Positions 25,266-34,953 of a DNA stretch of 64,000 nt are shown here, piece after piece (position 1 is the first letter of the stretch; each line of letters opens with the position of its first letter). Both the position numbers and the translations under genes were made by a program. The stretch comes from an uncultured Alistipes sp. (lineage in GTDB: Bacteria; Bacteroidota; Bacteroidia; Bacteroidales; Rikenellaceae): contig CAJGEC010000005.1 of assembly GCA_904502285.1 (NCBI GenBank), positions 1 through 64,000 of the forward strand. Reading direction: 5' to 3'. The notes under the pieces were generated by a model, which was given only the letters and a program-made list of their open reading frames with translations, was not told the origin of the DNA and ran no database searches.

Positions 25266-26603
25266 ATGTCACAAGCGACAACAAAACGTGGAGGCTTCGG
25301 TGGTAAGCTCGCTGCAATCCTCGCAGCCGCAGGCTCGGCCATCGGTCTCGGAAACATCTGGCGTTTCCCATATATAACCTCCGAGAATGGTGGTGGTGCC
25401 TTCATCCTCATCTACCTCGGCTGTATCCTTCTGCTCGGCCTCCCTCTGCTCATCGCAGAGTTTGCCGTGGGCCACAACTCTAAGTGCAACCCCATAGATG
25501 CCTACGCCAAGTTGCGTAAGGGGTGGGGCTGGCTCGGTGCTATGGGTATCGTATCGGTATTCCTCATTATGGGTTACTACTTCGTAATTTCGGGCTGGAC
25601 ACTCAACTACACCATCGCCTCGGCTACGGATAGCATAGGCTCAGACTTCGGTGGCTTCTTCTCGTCGTTCACGACAGCGACCTGGAGACCTCTCATCTAC
25701 ACATATCTCTTCATCATCGCCAACCACTTTATCATCGTGGGCGGTGTGCAGGGTGGTATCGAGAAGGCCTCTAAGGTGATGATGCCACTCCTATTTGCCA
25801 TCCTCATCATCTTGGCTATCTACTCTTTGTGGCTACCTGAGGGACGCGAGGCCTTGACCAATGTCTTTACCCCCGACTTCTCGAAGGTCTCAGGCTCTAC
25901 CTTCCTCGCCGCTATGGGACAGGCATTCTTTACCCTCTCGGTGGGTATGGGTGCTATGCTCATCTACGGCTCGTACTTCAAGGATGGTACGAAGATCGCA
26001 GGTACGGCTATCAGCGTAGTCTCGCTCGACACCCTCGTTGCCCTCATCGCTGCCGTAATCATCTTCTCGGCAGGCGTGGAGAACGAGAATGGCCCTCAGC
26101 TCGCCTTTGTAGCTATGCCTAAGGTATTCTCTACTATGCCTTTGGGTAATATCTGGGCTACCCTTTTCTTCCTACTCTTGGGTCTTGCTGCCCTCTCCTC
26201 AACAATATCTATGCACGAGGCCGTGACATCATACTTCGTCGAGAAGCGCGGTATGTCGCGTAACAAGGGTGCTATCATTGTCACCGTGGCAACCATCCTC
26301 TTGGCCACTGCAGCATCGCTCTCCTTGGGCGACTGGAGCGACTTCAAGATCGCTGGAATGAACATCTTCTCGCTATTGGACAACTTCACCGCTATTGTGA
26401 TGTTGCCACTCCTCGGCATCCTCACCGCTATATTCGTGGGCTGGTTGTGGAAGAGCGAGGATATGAAGGCCGAACTCACGGCACAGGGTGGTGTGGACAA
26501 GGCTACATACCCCGTAATTCGCTTCTTGTTGCGCTACGTATGCCCCGTATTGGTGTCGGTGGTATTCGTCTTTGGCATCATCGAGTTTATAAAGAACTTA
26601 TAA
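25266..26603 (+). CDS. Neurotransmitter:sodium symporter family transporter
   Basis: Sodium-coupled amino-acid-type transporter (NSS/SNF family, LeuT fold) of the inner membrane. 445 residues from the ATG at 25266; an upstream TTG at 25254 overlaps folB and is less likely. The N-terminal signature GSAIGLGNIWRFPYITSENGGGAFILIY carries the unwound TM1 ion and substrate site and is unmistakable. About eleven hydrophobic segments follow, with a signature MGQAFFTLSVGMGAMLIYGSY (TM6). Bacterial members usually take up amino acids; the substrate here cannot be told. It starts 4 bp after folB, followed by fumarase after 29 bp. Confidence 0.92.
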   Translation: MSQATTKRGGFGGKLAAILAAAGSAIGLGNIWRFPYITSENGGGAFILIYLGCILLLGLPLLIAEFAVGHNSKCNPIDAYAKLRKGWGWLGAMGIVSVFLIMGYYFVISGWTLNYTIASATDSIGSDFGGFFSSFTTATWRPLIYTYLFIIANHFIIVGGVQGGIEKASKVMMPLLFAILIILAIYSLWLPEGREALTNVFTPDFSKVSGSTFLAAMGQAFFTLSVGMGAMLIYGSYFKDGTKIAGTAISVVSLDTLVALIAAVIIFSAGVENENGPQLAFVAMPKVFSTMPLGNIWATLFFLLLGLAALSSTISMHEAVTSYFVEKRGMSRNKGAIIVTVATILLATAASLSLGDWSDFKIAGMNIFSLLDNFTAIVMLPLLGILTAIFVGWLWKSEDMKAELTAQGGVDKATYPVIRFLLRYVCPVLVSVVFVFGIIEFIKNL

Positions 26604-26632
26604 TCATACAACAATAAAAACGAAGATTCACT

Positions 26633-28246
26633 ATGGCTGAATTTATCTATCAAGAGCCGTTCCCTATCCAGGAGGATAAGACGGAGTACCGCCTTCTTAC
26701 GAAGGATTATGTAAAGGTCGTTGAGTGCGACGGTCGTAAGATTTTGAAGGTAGACCCTAAGGGTCTTGAGTTGTTGGCTAAGGAGGCTTATGGCGATGTG
26801 TCATTCTACCTCCGCGCCTCACACCTCCAGAAACTTGCAAACATCCTTGAGGATCCTGAGGCTACCGACAACGACAAGTTCGTAGCATACACAATGCTTA
26901 TGAACCAGTGTGTTGCTGCCGAGGGCGAGTTGCCAACTTGCCAGGATACTGGTACAGCAATCTGTATCGGCCACAAGGGCGAGGATGTATATACTGGCGC
27001 AAACGATGCTGAGTGCATCTCACGTGGTGTGTACGAGACCTACAAGGAGCGTAACTTGCGCTACTCTCAGGTCGTTCCTTTCACTATGACCGAGGAGAAG
27101 AACTCTGCAACCAACCTCCCAGCACAGATCGACATCTATGGTGGTCACCCAGGTATGGAGTACGAGTTCTTGTTCATCACTAAGGGTGGTGGCTCTGCAA
27201 ACAAGACCTTCCTCTACCAGCAGACTAAGGCCCTCCTCAACGAGGAGTCTCTCACCGCCTTCATCAAGAAGCATATCCTCGACCTCGGCACCTCGGCGTG
27301 TCCTCCATACCACTTGGCAATCTGCATCGGTGGTACATCGGCAGAGATGTGTCTCTCTACGGTGAAGAAGGCTTCAGCAGGCTATCTCGACGAGCTTCCA
27401 ACTTCGGGTAACGAGGGTGGCCGTTGCTTCCGCGACTTGGAGTGGGAGGCTAAAGTACAGAAGATTTGCCAGGAGATTGGCCTTGGCGCACAGTTCGGTG
27501 GTAAGTACTACGTTCACGACGTTCGCGTCATCCGCGCTCCTCGTCACGCTGCCTCTTGCCCTGTGGCTATCGGCGTGAGCTGCTCGGCAGACCGTAACAT
27601 CAAGGCTAAGATCACCCCAGAGGGTATCTTCCTTGAGCAGTTGGAGAAGAACCCAGCACGCTTCCTCCCAGCACAGGCTCCAGCTATGTCTCCAGCCGTA
27701 GATATCGACCTCGACGAGGGTATGGACAAGGTGCGCGAGATCTTGTCGAAGTATCCTATCAAGACACGTCTCAACCTCAAGGGTACGTTGGTTGTTGCTC
27801 GTGACATCGCTCACGCTCGCATCAAGCAGATGCTCGACGAGGGTAAGCCTATGCCAGAGTACTTCAAGAACCACCCAGTATATTATGCAGGTCCTGCAAA
27901 GACCCCACAGGGTATGGCATCAGGTTCGTTCGGTCCTACTACCGCAGGCCGTATGGACTCATACGTAGACCTCTTCCAGAAGGCTGGTGGCTCATTGGTG
28001 ATGGTGGCTAAGGGTAACCGCTCACAGCAGGTAACAGATGCTTGCAAGGCTAATGGCGGTTTCTACCTTGGCTCTATCGGTGGCCCTGCTGCAATCCTCG
28101 CTAAGAACTCTATCAAGAAGGTAGAGGTAGTCGATTTCGAGGAACTTGGAATGGAGGCTGTACGCAAGATCTATGTGGAGAACTTCCCAGCATTTATCAT
28201 CGTTGATGACAAGGGTAACGACTTCTTCGCAGATTTCGCACACTAA
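26633..28246 (+). CDS. Class I fumarate hydratase (4Fe-4S)
   Basis: Interconverts fumarate and malate in the TCA cycle or in reductive branches used by anaerobes. 537 residues, the fused alpha-plus-beta form (FumA/FumB type). The N-terminal catalytic domain (to about 340) has PTCQDTGTA, NSATNLPAQIDIYGG, TKGGGSANK and the Cys-containing LGTSACPPYHLAICIGGTSAE that helps bind the labile cluster. The C-terminal domain has TLVVARDIAHARIKQMLDEG and YAGPAKTPQGMASGSFGPTTAGRMDSYV. Oxygen-sensitive cluster enzymes of this type fit a strict anaerobe. A terminator hairpin follows. Confidence 0.95.
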   Translation: MAEFIYQEPFPIQEDKTEYRLLTKDYVKVVECDGRKILKVDPKGLELLAKEAYGDVSFYLRASHLQKLANILEDPEATDNDKFVAYTMLMNQCVAAEGELPTCQDTGTAICIGHKGEDVYTGANDAECISRGVYETYKERNLRYSQVVPFTMTEEKNSATNLPAQIDIYGGHPGMEYEFLFITKGGGSANKTFLYQQTKALLNEESLTAFIKKHILDLGTSACPPYHLAICIGGTSAEMCLSTVKKASAGYLDELPTSGNEGGRCFRDLEWEAKVQKICQEIGLGAQFGGKYYVHDVRVIRAPRHAASCPVAIGVSCSADRNIKAKITPEGIFLEQLEKNPARFLPAQAPAMSPAVDIDLDEGMDKVREILSKYPIKTRLNLKGTLVVARDIAHARIKQMLDEGKPMPEYFKNHPVYYAGPAKTPQGMASGSFGPTTAGRMDSYVDLFQKAGGSLVMVAKGNRSQQVTDACKANGGFYLGSIGGPAAILAKNSIKKVEVVDFEELGMEAVRKIYVENFPAFIIVDDKGNDFFADFAH

Positions 28247-28260
28247 TAACCTATAACTAC

Positions 28261-28306
28261 GTGTGTGTGGCGCACAGTGAAGGCTGTGCGTCACACCACA
28301 TTTTTG
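28261..28306 (+). terminator. Terminator of the fumarase gene
   Basis: A GTGTGG-GCGCACAG stem pairs with CTGTGCG-CACACCAC, followed by ATTTTTG. A second small hairpin (AACGCT/AGCGTT, 28337-28355) lies just upstream of batD and may be part of its leader. Confidence 0.75.
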
Positions 28307-28389
28307 TTCGACACCCGTCCGACAAAAAGATAATAAAACGCTCCACCGAAGCGTTCTACAAGTATCGGAACGTATAGAACGACAGTAAG

Positions 28390-30198
28390 ATGAAGAGTAT
28401 ATTACGTCTCACACTCCTTTGCATTGCGCTCCTATCCTCTGTGACATCGTGGGCGCAGGTATCATTCACGGTGAATGCTCCCGCCCTCACGGCTACGGGA
28501 CAGCCCTTCCGTGTAGAGTTTTCGGTAGATGCCGAGCCTGAGCAAAATAGTTTCAAAGCTCCCTCATTCGAGGGCTTCGACGTGCTTGCTGGCCCCTCAG
28601 TATCTACGGGACACTCCATACAGTTTATCAACGGTCGCCAGTCGGCAAGTTACTCGTGTACATACACCTATGTACTCCTGCCCAACAGCGCAGGTAAGTT
28701 CACCATCGAGCCAGCCTCGATAACCGTAGAGGGCAAGAACTACTCGACAAAGCGACAACTCGTGGAGGTAATCGCCGAAAAGGAGGAGGCTACAACAACC
28801 AACAGAAGCCGCAAAAACCCTGAGAATCAAATCGCTAAGGAGGATATCCTGCTACGACTCAAAGTGTCGGAGACCTCTCTCTACAAGGGAGAGTCGCTAA
28901 GAGCCTCGCTCGTGCTATATACTCGTGCTAACATCGACAATGTCGAAGATGTGACCATCCCTCCCTTCGATGGTTTCTGGTCGCAGGAACTAACCTTCGA
29001 AAATACACCCTCGCGCGAGGAGTATAACGGACGCATCTACGAAACGTACAAGATTACGGAGTTGCTGCTCTCGCCTCAGCAGAGTGGCAAGATTACTATC
29101 CCCGAGGCTTCGCTCAGCGTGCGTGCACAGGTGATAGTAAATGATAACGGTCGTCACGACCCCTTCTTCGGTCGCAGACAAATATATCACGTAACCCGTA
29201 ACCTCAAGAGCGAGCCTATAACCATCAACGTCAAGGAGTTCCCTGCGGGTGCACCAGCAAACTTCAATGGCGCGGTGGGTAACTATACCATATCATACAA
29301 GCTCCCTGAGAGTGAAATTGTTAGCAATTCGGCAGACCAGTTCGAAATCACAATTTCGGGTAGTGGCAACCTCAAATTCCTCACAGCACCCAAGCTATCA
29401 TTGCCCGAATCGTTCGAACTCTACGACACAAAGGTTGTGGACAACATAAAGGTCAGCGACACAGGCACTTCAGGAAGTATAACCTATACCTACCCCTTCG
29501 TGGCCCGCTCCGTAGGAGAGTTCTCGATTGAAGCTGTAGAGTTCTGCTACTTCAACCCCAAGACCCAGCAATATAATAGCCTCTCTACAGAGCCTTTCAC
29601 AATTACCGTACTCGACGACGGCACATCGAGTAGCACCCCAATCGTGGGTAACTACACCAACTATGGTGGCACGATGCGCCAACTCGACCGCGACATACGA
29701 TTCATACACACCGCAGGTCTCTCGGCTACAACGGGCGAGACCCTTGTGCTCACGCCTATATTCTGGCTTATCGTAGTGATTATGTTGTCGCTCTTCGCCG
29801 CAACATACGTAACCCTCAGCAAGCGCATCCGCGACAACCGCAATGTCGTGGCACGCCGAATGAAACACGCCGACAAGATGGCCGTGAAGCGTCTCCGAAT
29901 GGCTGAGCGTTCGATGAAGGAGGGCAACCGCCACGCCTTCTTCGAGGAGATGCTACGTGCGATGTGGGGCTATATCAGCGACAAGTTCAACATCCCCGTA
30001 TCGAACCTGACGAAGGAGACCATCCGCGAGGAGTTGTACCGTCGCAATGTATCATCTGCCCTTGTCGAGCAGTTCTGCGAGATTATCTCTCGCTCGGAGG
30101 AGGCTCAGTATGCCCCTTCGGCCGAGGGCGATATGAGTGATGTCTACACCTTGGCTATAGAGGTCATCTCACGCATTGAAGAGAGTATAAAGCGCTAA
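28390..30198 (+). CDS. batD: BatD family protein
   Basis: 602 residues with signal peptide MKSILRLTLLCIALLSSVTSWAQ, a large periplasmic beta-rich region (BatD-type, about 24-440) and a membrane segment at about 452-475 (LTPIFWLIVVIMLSLFAATYV). A cytoplasmic helical tail follows with MKHADKMAVKRLRMAERSMKEG. The repeats 'PFRVEFSVDAEPEQNSFKAPSFEGF' and 'AGKFTIEPASITVEGK' are characteristic. Bat proteins were named for aerotolerance in Bacteroides fragilis; later work is less clear on function. The usual upstream partners (MoxR, DUF58, batA/B/C) are not next to it; upstream is fumarase. batE follows after 22 bp. Confidence 0.9.
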   Translation: MKSILRLTLLCIALLSSVTSWAQVSFTVNAPALTATGQPFRVEFSVDAEPEQNSFKAPSFEGFDVLAGPSVSTGHSIQFINGRQSASYSCTYTYVLLPNSAGKFTIEPASITVEGKNYSTKRQLVEVIAEKEEATTTNRSRKNPENQIAKEDILLRLKVSETSLYKGESLRASLVLYTRANIDNVEDVTIPPFDGFWSQELTFENTPSREEYNGRIYETYKITELLLSPQQSGKITIPEASLSVRAQVIVNDNGRHDPFFGRRQIYHVTRNLKSEPITINVKEFPAGAPANFNGAVGNYTISYKLPESEIVSNSADQFEITISGSGNLKFLTAPKLSLPESFELYDTKVVDNIKVSDTGTSGSITYTYPFVARSVGEFSIEAVEFCYFNPKTQQYNSLSTEPFTITVLDDGTSSSTPIVGNYTNYGGTMRQLDRDIRFIHTAGLSATTGETLVLTPIFWLIVVIMLSLFAATYVTLSKRIRDNRNVVARRMKHADKMAVKRLRMAERSMKEGNRHAFFEEMLRAMWGYISDKFNIPVSNLTKETIREELYRRNVSSALVEQFCEIISRSEEAQYAPSAEGDMSDVYTLAIEVISRIEESIKR

Positions 30199-30220
30199 GC
30201 ATAAACAATATGTAGAATCT

Positions 30221-31045
30221 ATGAAGAGTACACTAAATAATATCACCATCCTGCTTCTCGTCGTTGTGGCAATGGCAATGCCCCAAAAGAGTAGTGGTGC
30301 GGATGCAACGACAACGGCCAAGGCTCTCTGGGCAGAGGGCATCGAAGCCTACGAGAGTAAGGATTATACCTCAGCCGTAGAGGCCTTCTCGCAGATTGTC
30401 AATCTCGGCGAGGCGAACGAGGATGTCTACTACAACCTCGCGAATGCCTACTTCAAACTCGGTCAGCACGCCACAACAACACGCCCCTTTGGTTCGGGCG
30501 AGTTGGGCCGTGCCATATTGAACTACCATCGTGCCTTGCGCCTAAATCCTGCAATGGCAGATGCTCGCTACAACCTTGAGCTGGCCGTAGACCATACCAA
30601 CGATACGGAGAGCGTACCAAAGAGTTTTATTGCGGTACTATGGCACTCGCTACGCGATAGTGCAACGTCGAATGGTTGGACTATAGCATCGTTGGTGATG
30701 CTGGGGGCTATGCTTATCCTTGTGATGTTCTACCTCCTTAGCACCCATATAGTATTGCGCAAGGTCTGTTTCTTTGTGGCCTTGACACTTCTGGTTGGTG
30801 TAACCATGACCCTGTTATTAGCCATATCGAGCCGTAACGCCGTGCTGAACGACAACCGTGCTGTGGTACTGTGCAACGACACCACCCCTGTTCACGCATC
30901 CCCCGACAACGCCTCAAAAATCATACGTCAGCCCTCACAGGGTGTAACCATCTTCGTTGAGCGCACCCACGGCGACTGGGCCGAGATACGCTTTGCTGAT
31001 GGCGAGAAGGGGTGGATTCAGAACTCTCGAATAGAACTCATATAA
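30221..31045 (+). CDS. batE: BatE-like TPR protein with C-terminal SH3 domain
   Basis: 274 residues. A signal peptide or N-terminal anchor (KSTLNNITILLLVVVAMAMP) precedes TPR repeats at about 30-125 (ALWAEGIEAYESKDYTSAVEAF, VYYNLANAYFKLG, RAILNYHRALRLNPAMADARYNLELA). Two membrane segments follow near 160-182 and 184-206. The C-terminal bacterial SH3 domain is at about 220-274 (VVLCNDTTPVHASPDNASKII, GDWAEIRFADGEKGWIQ). The TPR-TM-TM-SH3 order is that of BatE. It is 22 bp after batD and 14 bp before recR. Confidence 0.85.
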   Translation: MKSTLNNITILLLVVVAMAMPQKSSGADATTTAKALWAEGIEAYESKDYTSAVEAFSQIVNLGEANEDVYYNLANAYFKLGQHATTTRPFGSGELGRAILNYHRALRLNPAMADARYNLELAVDHTNDTESVPKSFIAVLWHSLRDSATSNGWTIASLVMLGAMLILVMFYLLSTHIVLRKVCFFVALTLLVGVTMTLLLAISSRNAVLNDNRAVVLCNDTTPVHASPDNASKIIRQPSQGVTIFVERTHGDWAEIRFADGEKGWIQNSRIELI

Positions 31046-31059
31046 CACACTGATACAGA

Positions 31060-31668
31060 ATGCCACGACTTCTTGATAACGTATGTAGCGAACTGCAACG
31101 ACTGCCAGGCATCGGCCGTCGCACAGCCCTACGTCTGGCTATGCACATCCTCAAGATGGACCCCGAAGCCGCCGACTCCCTCTCGGAGAGCATCAAGCGC
31201 TTCCGCCACGAGATACGCTACTGCGCAAGTTGCAACAACCTATCAGACACGGATATATGTCCGATATGCTCCGACACACGCCGCGACCACTCAACAATAT
31301 GTGTTGTGGAGCAGGTGCAGGACCTGCTGTCGATAGAGAATACGGGGCAGTACCACGGAGTCTACCACGTACTCGGAGGAGTAATCTCGCCAATGCAGGG
31401 CATAGGACCTTCGGACCTCAAGATAGACCTCTTGGCCGACAAACTCCTTACGGGACAGGTGCGCGAGGTAATCATCGCCATCTCCACCTCCGTAGAGGGC
31501 GAGACAACCCTCTTCTACCTGCTCAACCGCCTCAGAGCCTTCCCCGATGTTAAGGTCACGACAATTGCGCGCGGCATAGGTTTTGGAGATGAGTTGGAGT
31601 ACGTAGACGAACTAACCATTACCCACGCTCTGCTCAACCGCCGAGAGGTAGATAGTGGAGCACGATAG
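31060..31668 (+). CDS. recR: Recombination protein RecR
   Basis: Acts with RecF/RecO to load RecA on gapped DNA. 202 residues. The N-terminal HhH region has LQRLPGIGRRTALRLAMHIL. The zinc finger is C55, C58, C67, C70 (CASC, CPIC). The Toprim domain follows with ICVVEQVQDLLSIENTGQYHGVYHVLGG, the signature sequence of RecR, and ends TTIARGIGFGDELEYVDELT. It lies 14 bp after batE, so probably read from the bat message. The gap 31669-31860 holds short GTTCACC direct repeats and the promoter of the next gene. Confidence 0.95.
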   Translation: MPRLLDNVCSELQRLPGIGRRTALRLAMHILKMDPEAADSLSESIKRFRHEIRYCASCNNLSDTDICPICSDTRRDHSTICVVEQVQDLLSIENTGQYHGVYHVLGGVISPMQGIGPSDLKIDLLADKLLTGQVREVIIAISTSVEGETTLFYLLNRLRAFPDVKVTTIARGIGFGDELEYVDELTITHALLNRREVDSGAR

Positions 31669-31800
31669 GACCCTCAAGGTATAAGACCAAGGTATGGTGA
31701 AGATAGTGTGGAGGGATAGTTCACCGCCAAAATTGTCCGGTTCACCACCCTTTTTTGGTCTATCAACCAATGCTGAAGGAGATTTATATATAAAATATAG

Positions 31801-31808
31801 TATCTTTG
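31801..31808 (+). promoter_or_regulatory. -7 element of the low-complexity lipoprotein gene
   Basis: TATCTTTG, 52 bp before the ATG at 31861. The upstream sequence is AT-rich with no clear -33 TTTG. Confidence 0.5.
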
Positions 31809-31860
31809 TAATAGAGCAACCGAGAGTGGTTGCAACACGACACATTAAAATTGTAGTACT

Positions 31861-33051
31861 ATGAATAGGTCACTCTTTATAACCATCCTCGCCTTGACGG
31901 CTACCCTTATGAGTAGTTGTACGTCTATGATGAGCTCTATGTCGTACGGCAGCAATGACCTCTACGTTAGCGACAACCGCACACAGGTAGCCAACCAACT
32001 AAAGGCCGAAGCGGAGGCTGAGCGCGCCTTGGCCGAGGCTCGTGAGGCTATGTGGAACGCTCGTATGGCTGAGGCACAGGCTGATGCTGCGGAGGCCACA
32101 TACTACAACTCCTACTCTTCGATAGTGGCCGACAACTACGAGAGTGCCTACGCACGTCGCCTCTATGGCTTCAACTCGCCATCCTACAGGATGCCTTCGA
32201 GCTACTACAACTACGCCACAAGCGACGCCTTGCGCTACGCTACGGCCTACGACCCCGCCTTCTACAACATTATGGTATCTGGCAATCAGGTGTGGGTAGA
32301 GCCAAAGTATATTACCTCGATGTTTGGCTCGTGGGGTGCAACGAACTTATCGTTCGGCATCTACGCTTCGCCTTGGAACTACGGCTGGAGCATCTACGTA
32401 GACCCATTCTACTACTCGTGGTATGGCTATCCTCGCTACTCGTGGTACGACTGGAACTGGAATATATGCTATAATCCCTATTGGGGCTATGGCTACTACC
32501 CATACTATCCAGGATGCCCTGGTTACTTCCATAGTCACCATCACCACTACTACCCTGCTCAGCCACCTCACCACCGCCCCGACTACCGTCCAGGCAATGG
32601 CGGAGGCAACAGCGTAGTGAATCCAGGGTACAAGAATGGCGACAGACGCAATTCGGCTTCTCGCTACACATCGCCTACGTCGAACATCAACTACGGCGGT
32701 AGCAACCTCAATGGTACACGAAACGGCTCGACAACACAAACCAACCGCACAGGCTCTACCTCGACGGGAATAAATAGTGGTCGCGGAGTATCGACGGGGG
32801 TATCTAAGCAGCCTACACGCAACTCCGGCTCGGTAAATAGTGGCTCTACTAACAGCAACTTCCGCTCAAGCAGTTCAAGTAGTAGTAGCATCAACCGAGG
32901 TACCACATCTACCCAGCGAAGCAATAGTTCCTCTTCGAATTTCCGTTCGAGTGGTTCAACGACAAGCCGTTCGGGAGGATTCTCTGGCGGAGGCAGCAGC
33001 AGTAGCACCTCCTCATCACGCTCAGGAAGCACAACCTCATCACGCCGATAG
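31861..33051 (+). CDS. Low-complexity lipoprotein (coiled coil, Tyr/Trp-rich, Ser-rich tail)
   Basis: 396 residues of four contrasting parts. First, a lipoprotein signal, MNRSLFITILALTATLMSSC (Cys 20). Second, an Ala/Glu-rich heptad-like helix at about 45-80 (LKAEAEAERALAEAREAMW). Third, a Tyr/Trp/Pro-rich region at about 130-250, with YDPAFYNIMVSGNQVWVEP, WYGYPRYSWYDWNWN and an HHHH run near 222. Fourth, a long Ser/Thr/Arg/Gly-rich tail to the end. I do not recognise a named family, although Tyr/Trp-rich lipoproteins of this kind occur in Bacteroidales. The tail looks disordered and might bind polymer or matrix. The next gene, a FadL-type barrel, begins 71 bp later. Confidence 0.75.
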   Translation: MNRSLFITILALTATLMSSCTSMMSSMSYGSNDLYVSDNRTQVANQLKAEAEAERALAEAREAMWNARMAEAQADAAEATYYNSYSSIVADNYESAYARRLYGFNSPSYRMPSSYYNYATSDALRYATAYDPAFYNIMVSGNQVWVEPKYITSMFGSWGATNLSFGIYASPWNYGWSIYVDPFYYSWYGYPRYSWYDWNWNICYNPYWGYGYYPYYPGCPGYFHSHHHHYYPAQPPHHRPDYRPGNGGGNSVVNPGYKNGDRRNSASRYTSPTSNINYGGSNLNGTRNGSTTQTNRTGSTSTGINSGRGVSTGVSKQPTRNSGSVNSGSTNSNFRSSSSSSSSINRGTTSTQRSNSSSSNFRSSGSTTSRSGGFSGGGSSSSTSSSRSGSTTSSRR

Positions 33052-33122
33052 GTGGCCTGACCTTAGGCACACATATTGCCAAACGCATCGCAGAATTGTT
33101 GAACAAAAAAATACGTGACACT

Positions 33123-34835
33123 ATGAGACGCTTACATATAAACCTACTGGCACTTGTCGCTATGATAATATCGCTCAGCCCCGCACAGGCTCAGAGCGTG
33201 AACTTCGGAGGTACAACCTTCAATAACGACATCATCGGGTGGTACGACCTCTACAACCTCTCGTTCACCTCGCATAACTACGGTACGGCACGCTCTATGG
33301 CTATGGGTAACGCCTTCACGGCCCTCGGAGCAGATATGGTCTCTACCTCGCTAAACCCTGCGGGTATCGGTATGTATGTGGATAGCGACGTTAGCTTTAC
33401 GCCAATGATGCAGTTCACCAAGTCTCCGACCAAGGGTGGCGACTCCTACTATGCGAATGTGCCCAAGAGGTCGCAGACCTTCGACGACCACACCGAGCGT
33501 GTGGCAATGGGAAGTATGGGCGGCATATTCTCTGTGTATAAGGGTGTTGGCGCAGTCACTAACATAAATTTTGGTGTGGCCTACAACCGTATTGCCGACT
33601 ACAACGAGGATTACCTCGTGGCTAAGCACGACAATAGCGCAAACAACTCGTTGGCCAACTTCTTCTGCACCCTCTCGAATGTCGATGGACTGCTGACCGA
33701 CAACGAGGGCAAGATGGCCTTTGGCGACCCATACTATTGGGGTGCGACTCTGGCCTACAAGAATGGTCTAACGAACAAGGATGCGCAGGGCTGGTTTATC
33801 GACCGCATCGCCGACAACGCCATTATCGACCAGTACTCATCGGTTTCAACACGTGGCTCGTTGGGCGAGTACGACATCACCGTAGGCTTCAACTTCTTGG
33901 ATAGGATATATTTGGGAGCATCACTCGGCATCCAAAGTCTGGACTATAAGCGAGAGACCTACTACGGCGAGGACTACCTATACAGCGAGGGTCAAGCGCC
34001 CTCAGGAGACGATATGCCATACCAGTTGCAGTATATGAACTATATGCAGACCACACGTATTGAGGGCTCAGGCTTCAACTTCAAGATAGGTGTTACGGCA
34101 CGTCCCTTCAACTGGCTACGTATAGGCGTTGCCTACCACACCCCAACCTTCTACAATGTGGCTATGCGCTACAACTCTGAAATGTGGAGCGAGACCTTCA
34201 GTGCGGGCAATAACCCCGATGGGTATGACATAGATAAGGATGGTTATATGGCGGACTACGTCGAGAGTCCCATCTGGGAGGACTCTGGCCCTTACTCGTG
34301 GGAGTATCGCTCACCCTCACGCCTGCTTACGGGTGTGGCACTCACGCTGGGTAAGCGAGTAATCCTCTCGGCCGACTACGAGCGTAGTTGGTATCAAACT
34401 ATCCGTCTGGAGGATGCCCCCATCGACGACCTCGACGTGGTATATAGGGATAACTTCAAGGAGGTATTCAAGGGTAGCAATACCCTGCGTGTCGGCGTGG
34501 AGGGCTACGTACTACCATTCCTCGCACTCCGTACTGGTTATATCTGGAATGGCTCTACGCTCAAGCAGGAGTATAAGGATGCTATCGTGTCCCACCCCGT
34601 GCCTACAAAGCAGACCTTCATCACCGCAGGTGTGGGCATCAAGTTCTCACCCACCATCTACCTCGACCTCGCCTACCAGTATGGCAATACGACGTACACA
34701 ACCCTGCAGACCTTCTTCGCAGTGGAGAATGCCACTGAGGATACGACCAACGACTTGATAGACATCCAGAGCGCCCGCTTCTCGACCTCTACCAAGCGTC
34801 ACAGCGCTGTGCTAACCTTAGGCTTCAGATTCTAA
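33123..34835 (+). CDS. OmpP1/FadL family outer-membrane protein
   Basis: 570 residues from the ATG at 33123; a TTG at 33096 would add a charged leader and spoil the signal peptide. The signal peptide is MRRLHINLLALVAMIISLSPAQAQ. The N-terminal GTARSMAMGNAFTALGADMVSTSLNPAGIGMY is the FadL hatch-type signature (AMGNAFTALGAD, NPAG). The rest is barrel strands with a C-terminal HSAVLTLGFRF ending in Phe. FadL proteins carry hydrophobic molecules across the outer membrane; the substrate is unknown. The terminator at 34859 closes the unit. Confidence 0.85.
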   Translation: MRRLHINLLALVAMIISLSPAQAQSVNFGGTTFNNDIIGWYDLYNLSFTSHNYGTARSMAMGNAFTALGADMVSTSLNPAGIGMYVDSDVSFTPMMQFTKSPTKGGDSYYANVPKRSQTFDDHTERVAMGSMGGIFSVYKGVGAVTNINFGVAYNRIADYNEDYLVAKHDNSANNSLANFFCTLSNVDGLLTDNEGKMAFGDPYYWGATLAYKNGLTNKDAQGWFIDRIADNAIIDQYSSVSTRGSLGEYDITVGFNFLDRIYLGASLGIQSLDYKRETYYGEDYLYSEGQAPSGDDMPYQLQYMNYMQTTRIEGSGFNFKIGVTARPFNWLRIGVAYHTPTFYNVAMRYNSEMWSETFSAGNNPDGYDIDKDGYMADYVESPIWEDSGPYSWEYRSPSRLLTGVALTLGKRVILSADYERSWYQTIRLEDAPIDDLDVVYRDNFKEVFKGSNTLRVGVEGYVLPFLALRTGYIWNGSTLKQEYKDAIVSHPVPTKQTFITAGVGIKFSPTIYLDLAYQYGNTTYTTLQTFFAVENATEDTTNDLIDIQSARFSTSTKRHSAVLTLGFRF

Positions 34836-34858
34836 AGCAGTTGCTATACTATAGAGCA

Positions 34859-34900
34859 AGTGGGGGTGTCCAACAAATATGTGGGCACCCCCACTTTTTT
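34859..34900 (+). terminator. Terminator of the FadL-type gene
   Basis: AGTGGGGGTG pairs with CACCCCCACT around an 18-base interior, followed directly by a T run. End points are good to about one or two bases. Confidence 0.88.
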
Positions 34901-34953
34901 ATGTTGCACAAGATAGAAAATATGAGTTAAACGCATCTAACCTTATCGTCTAT

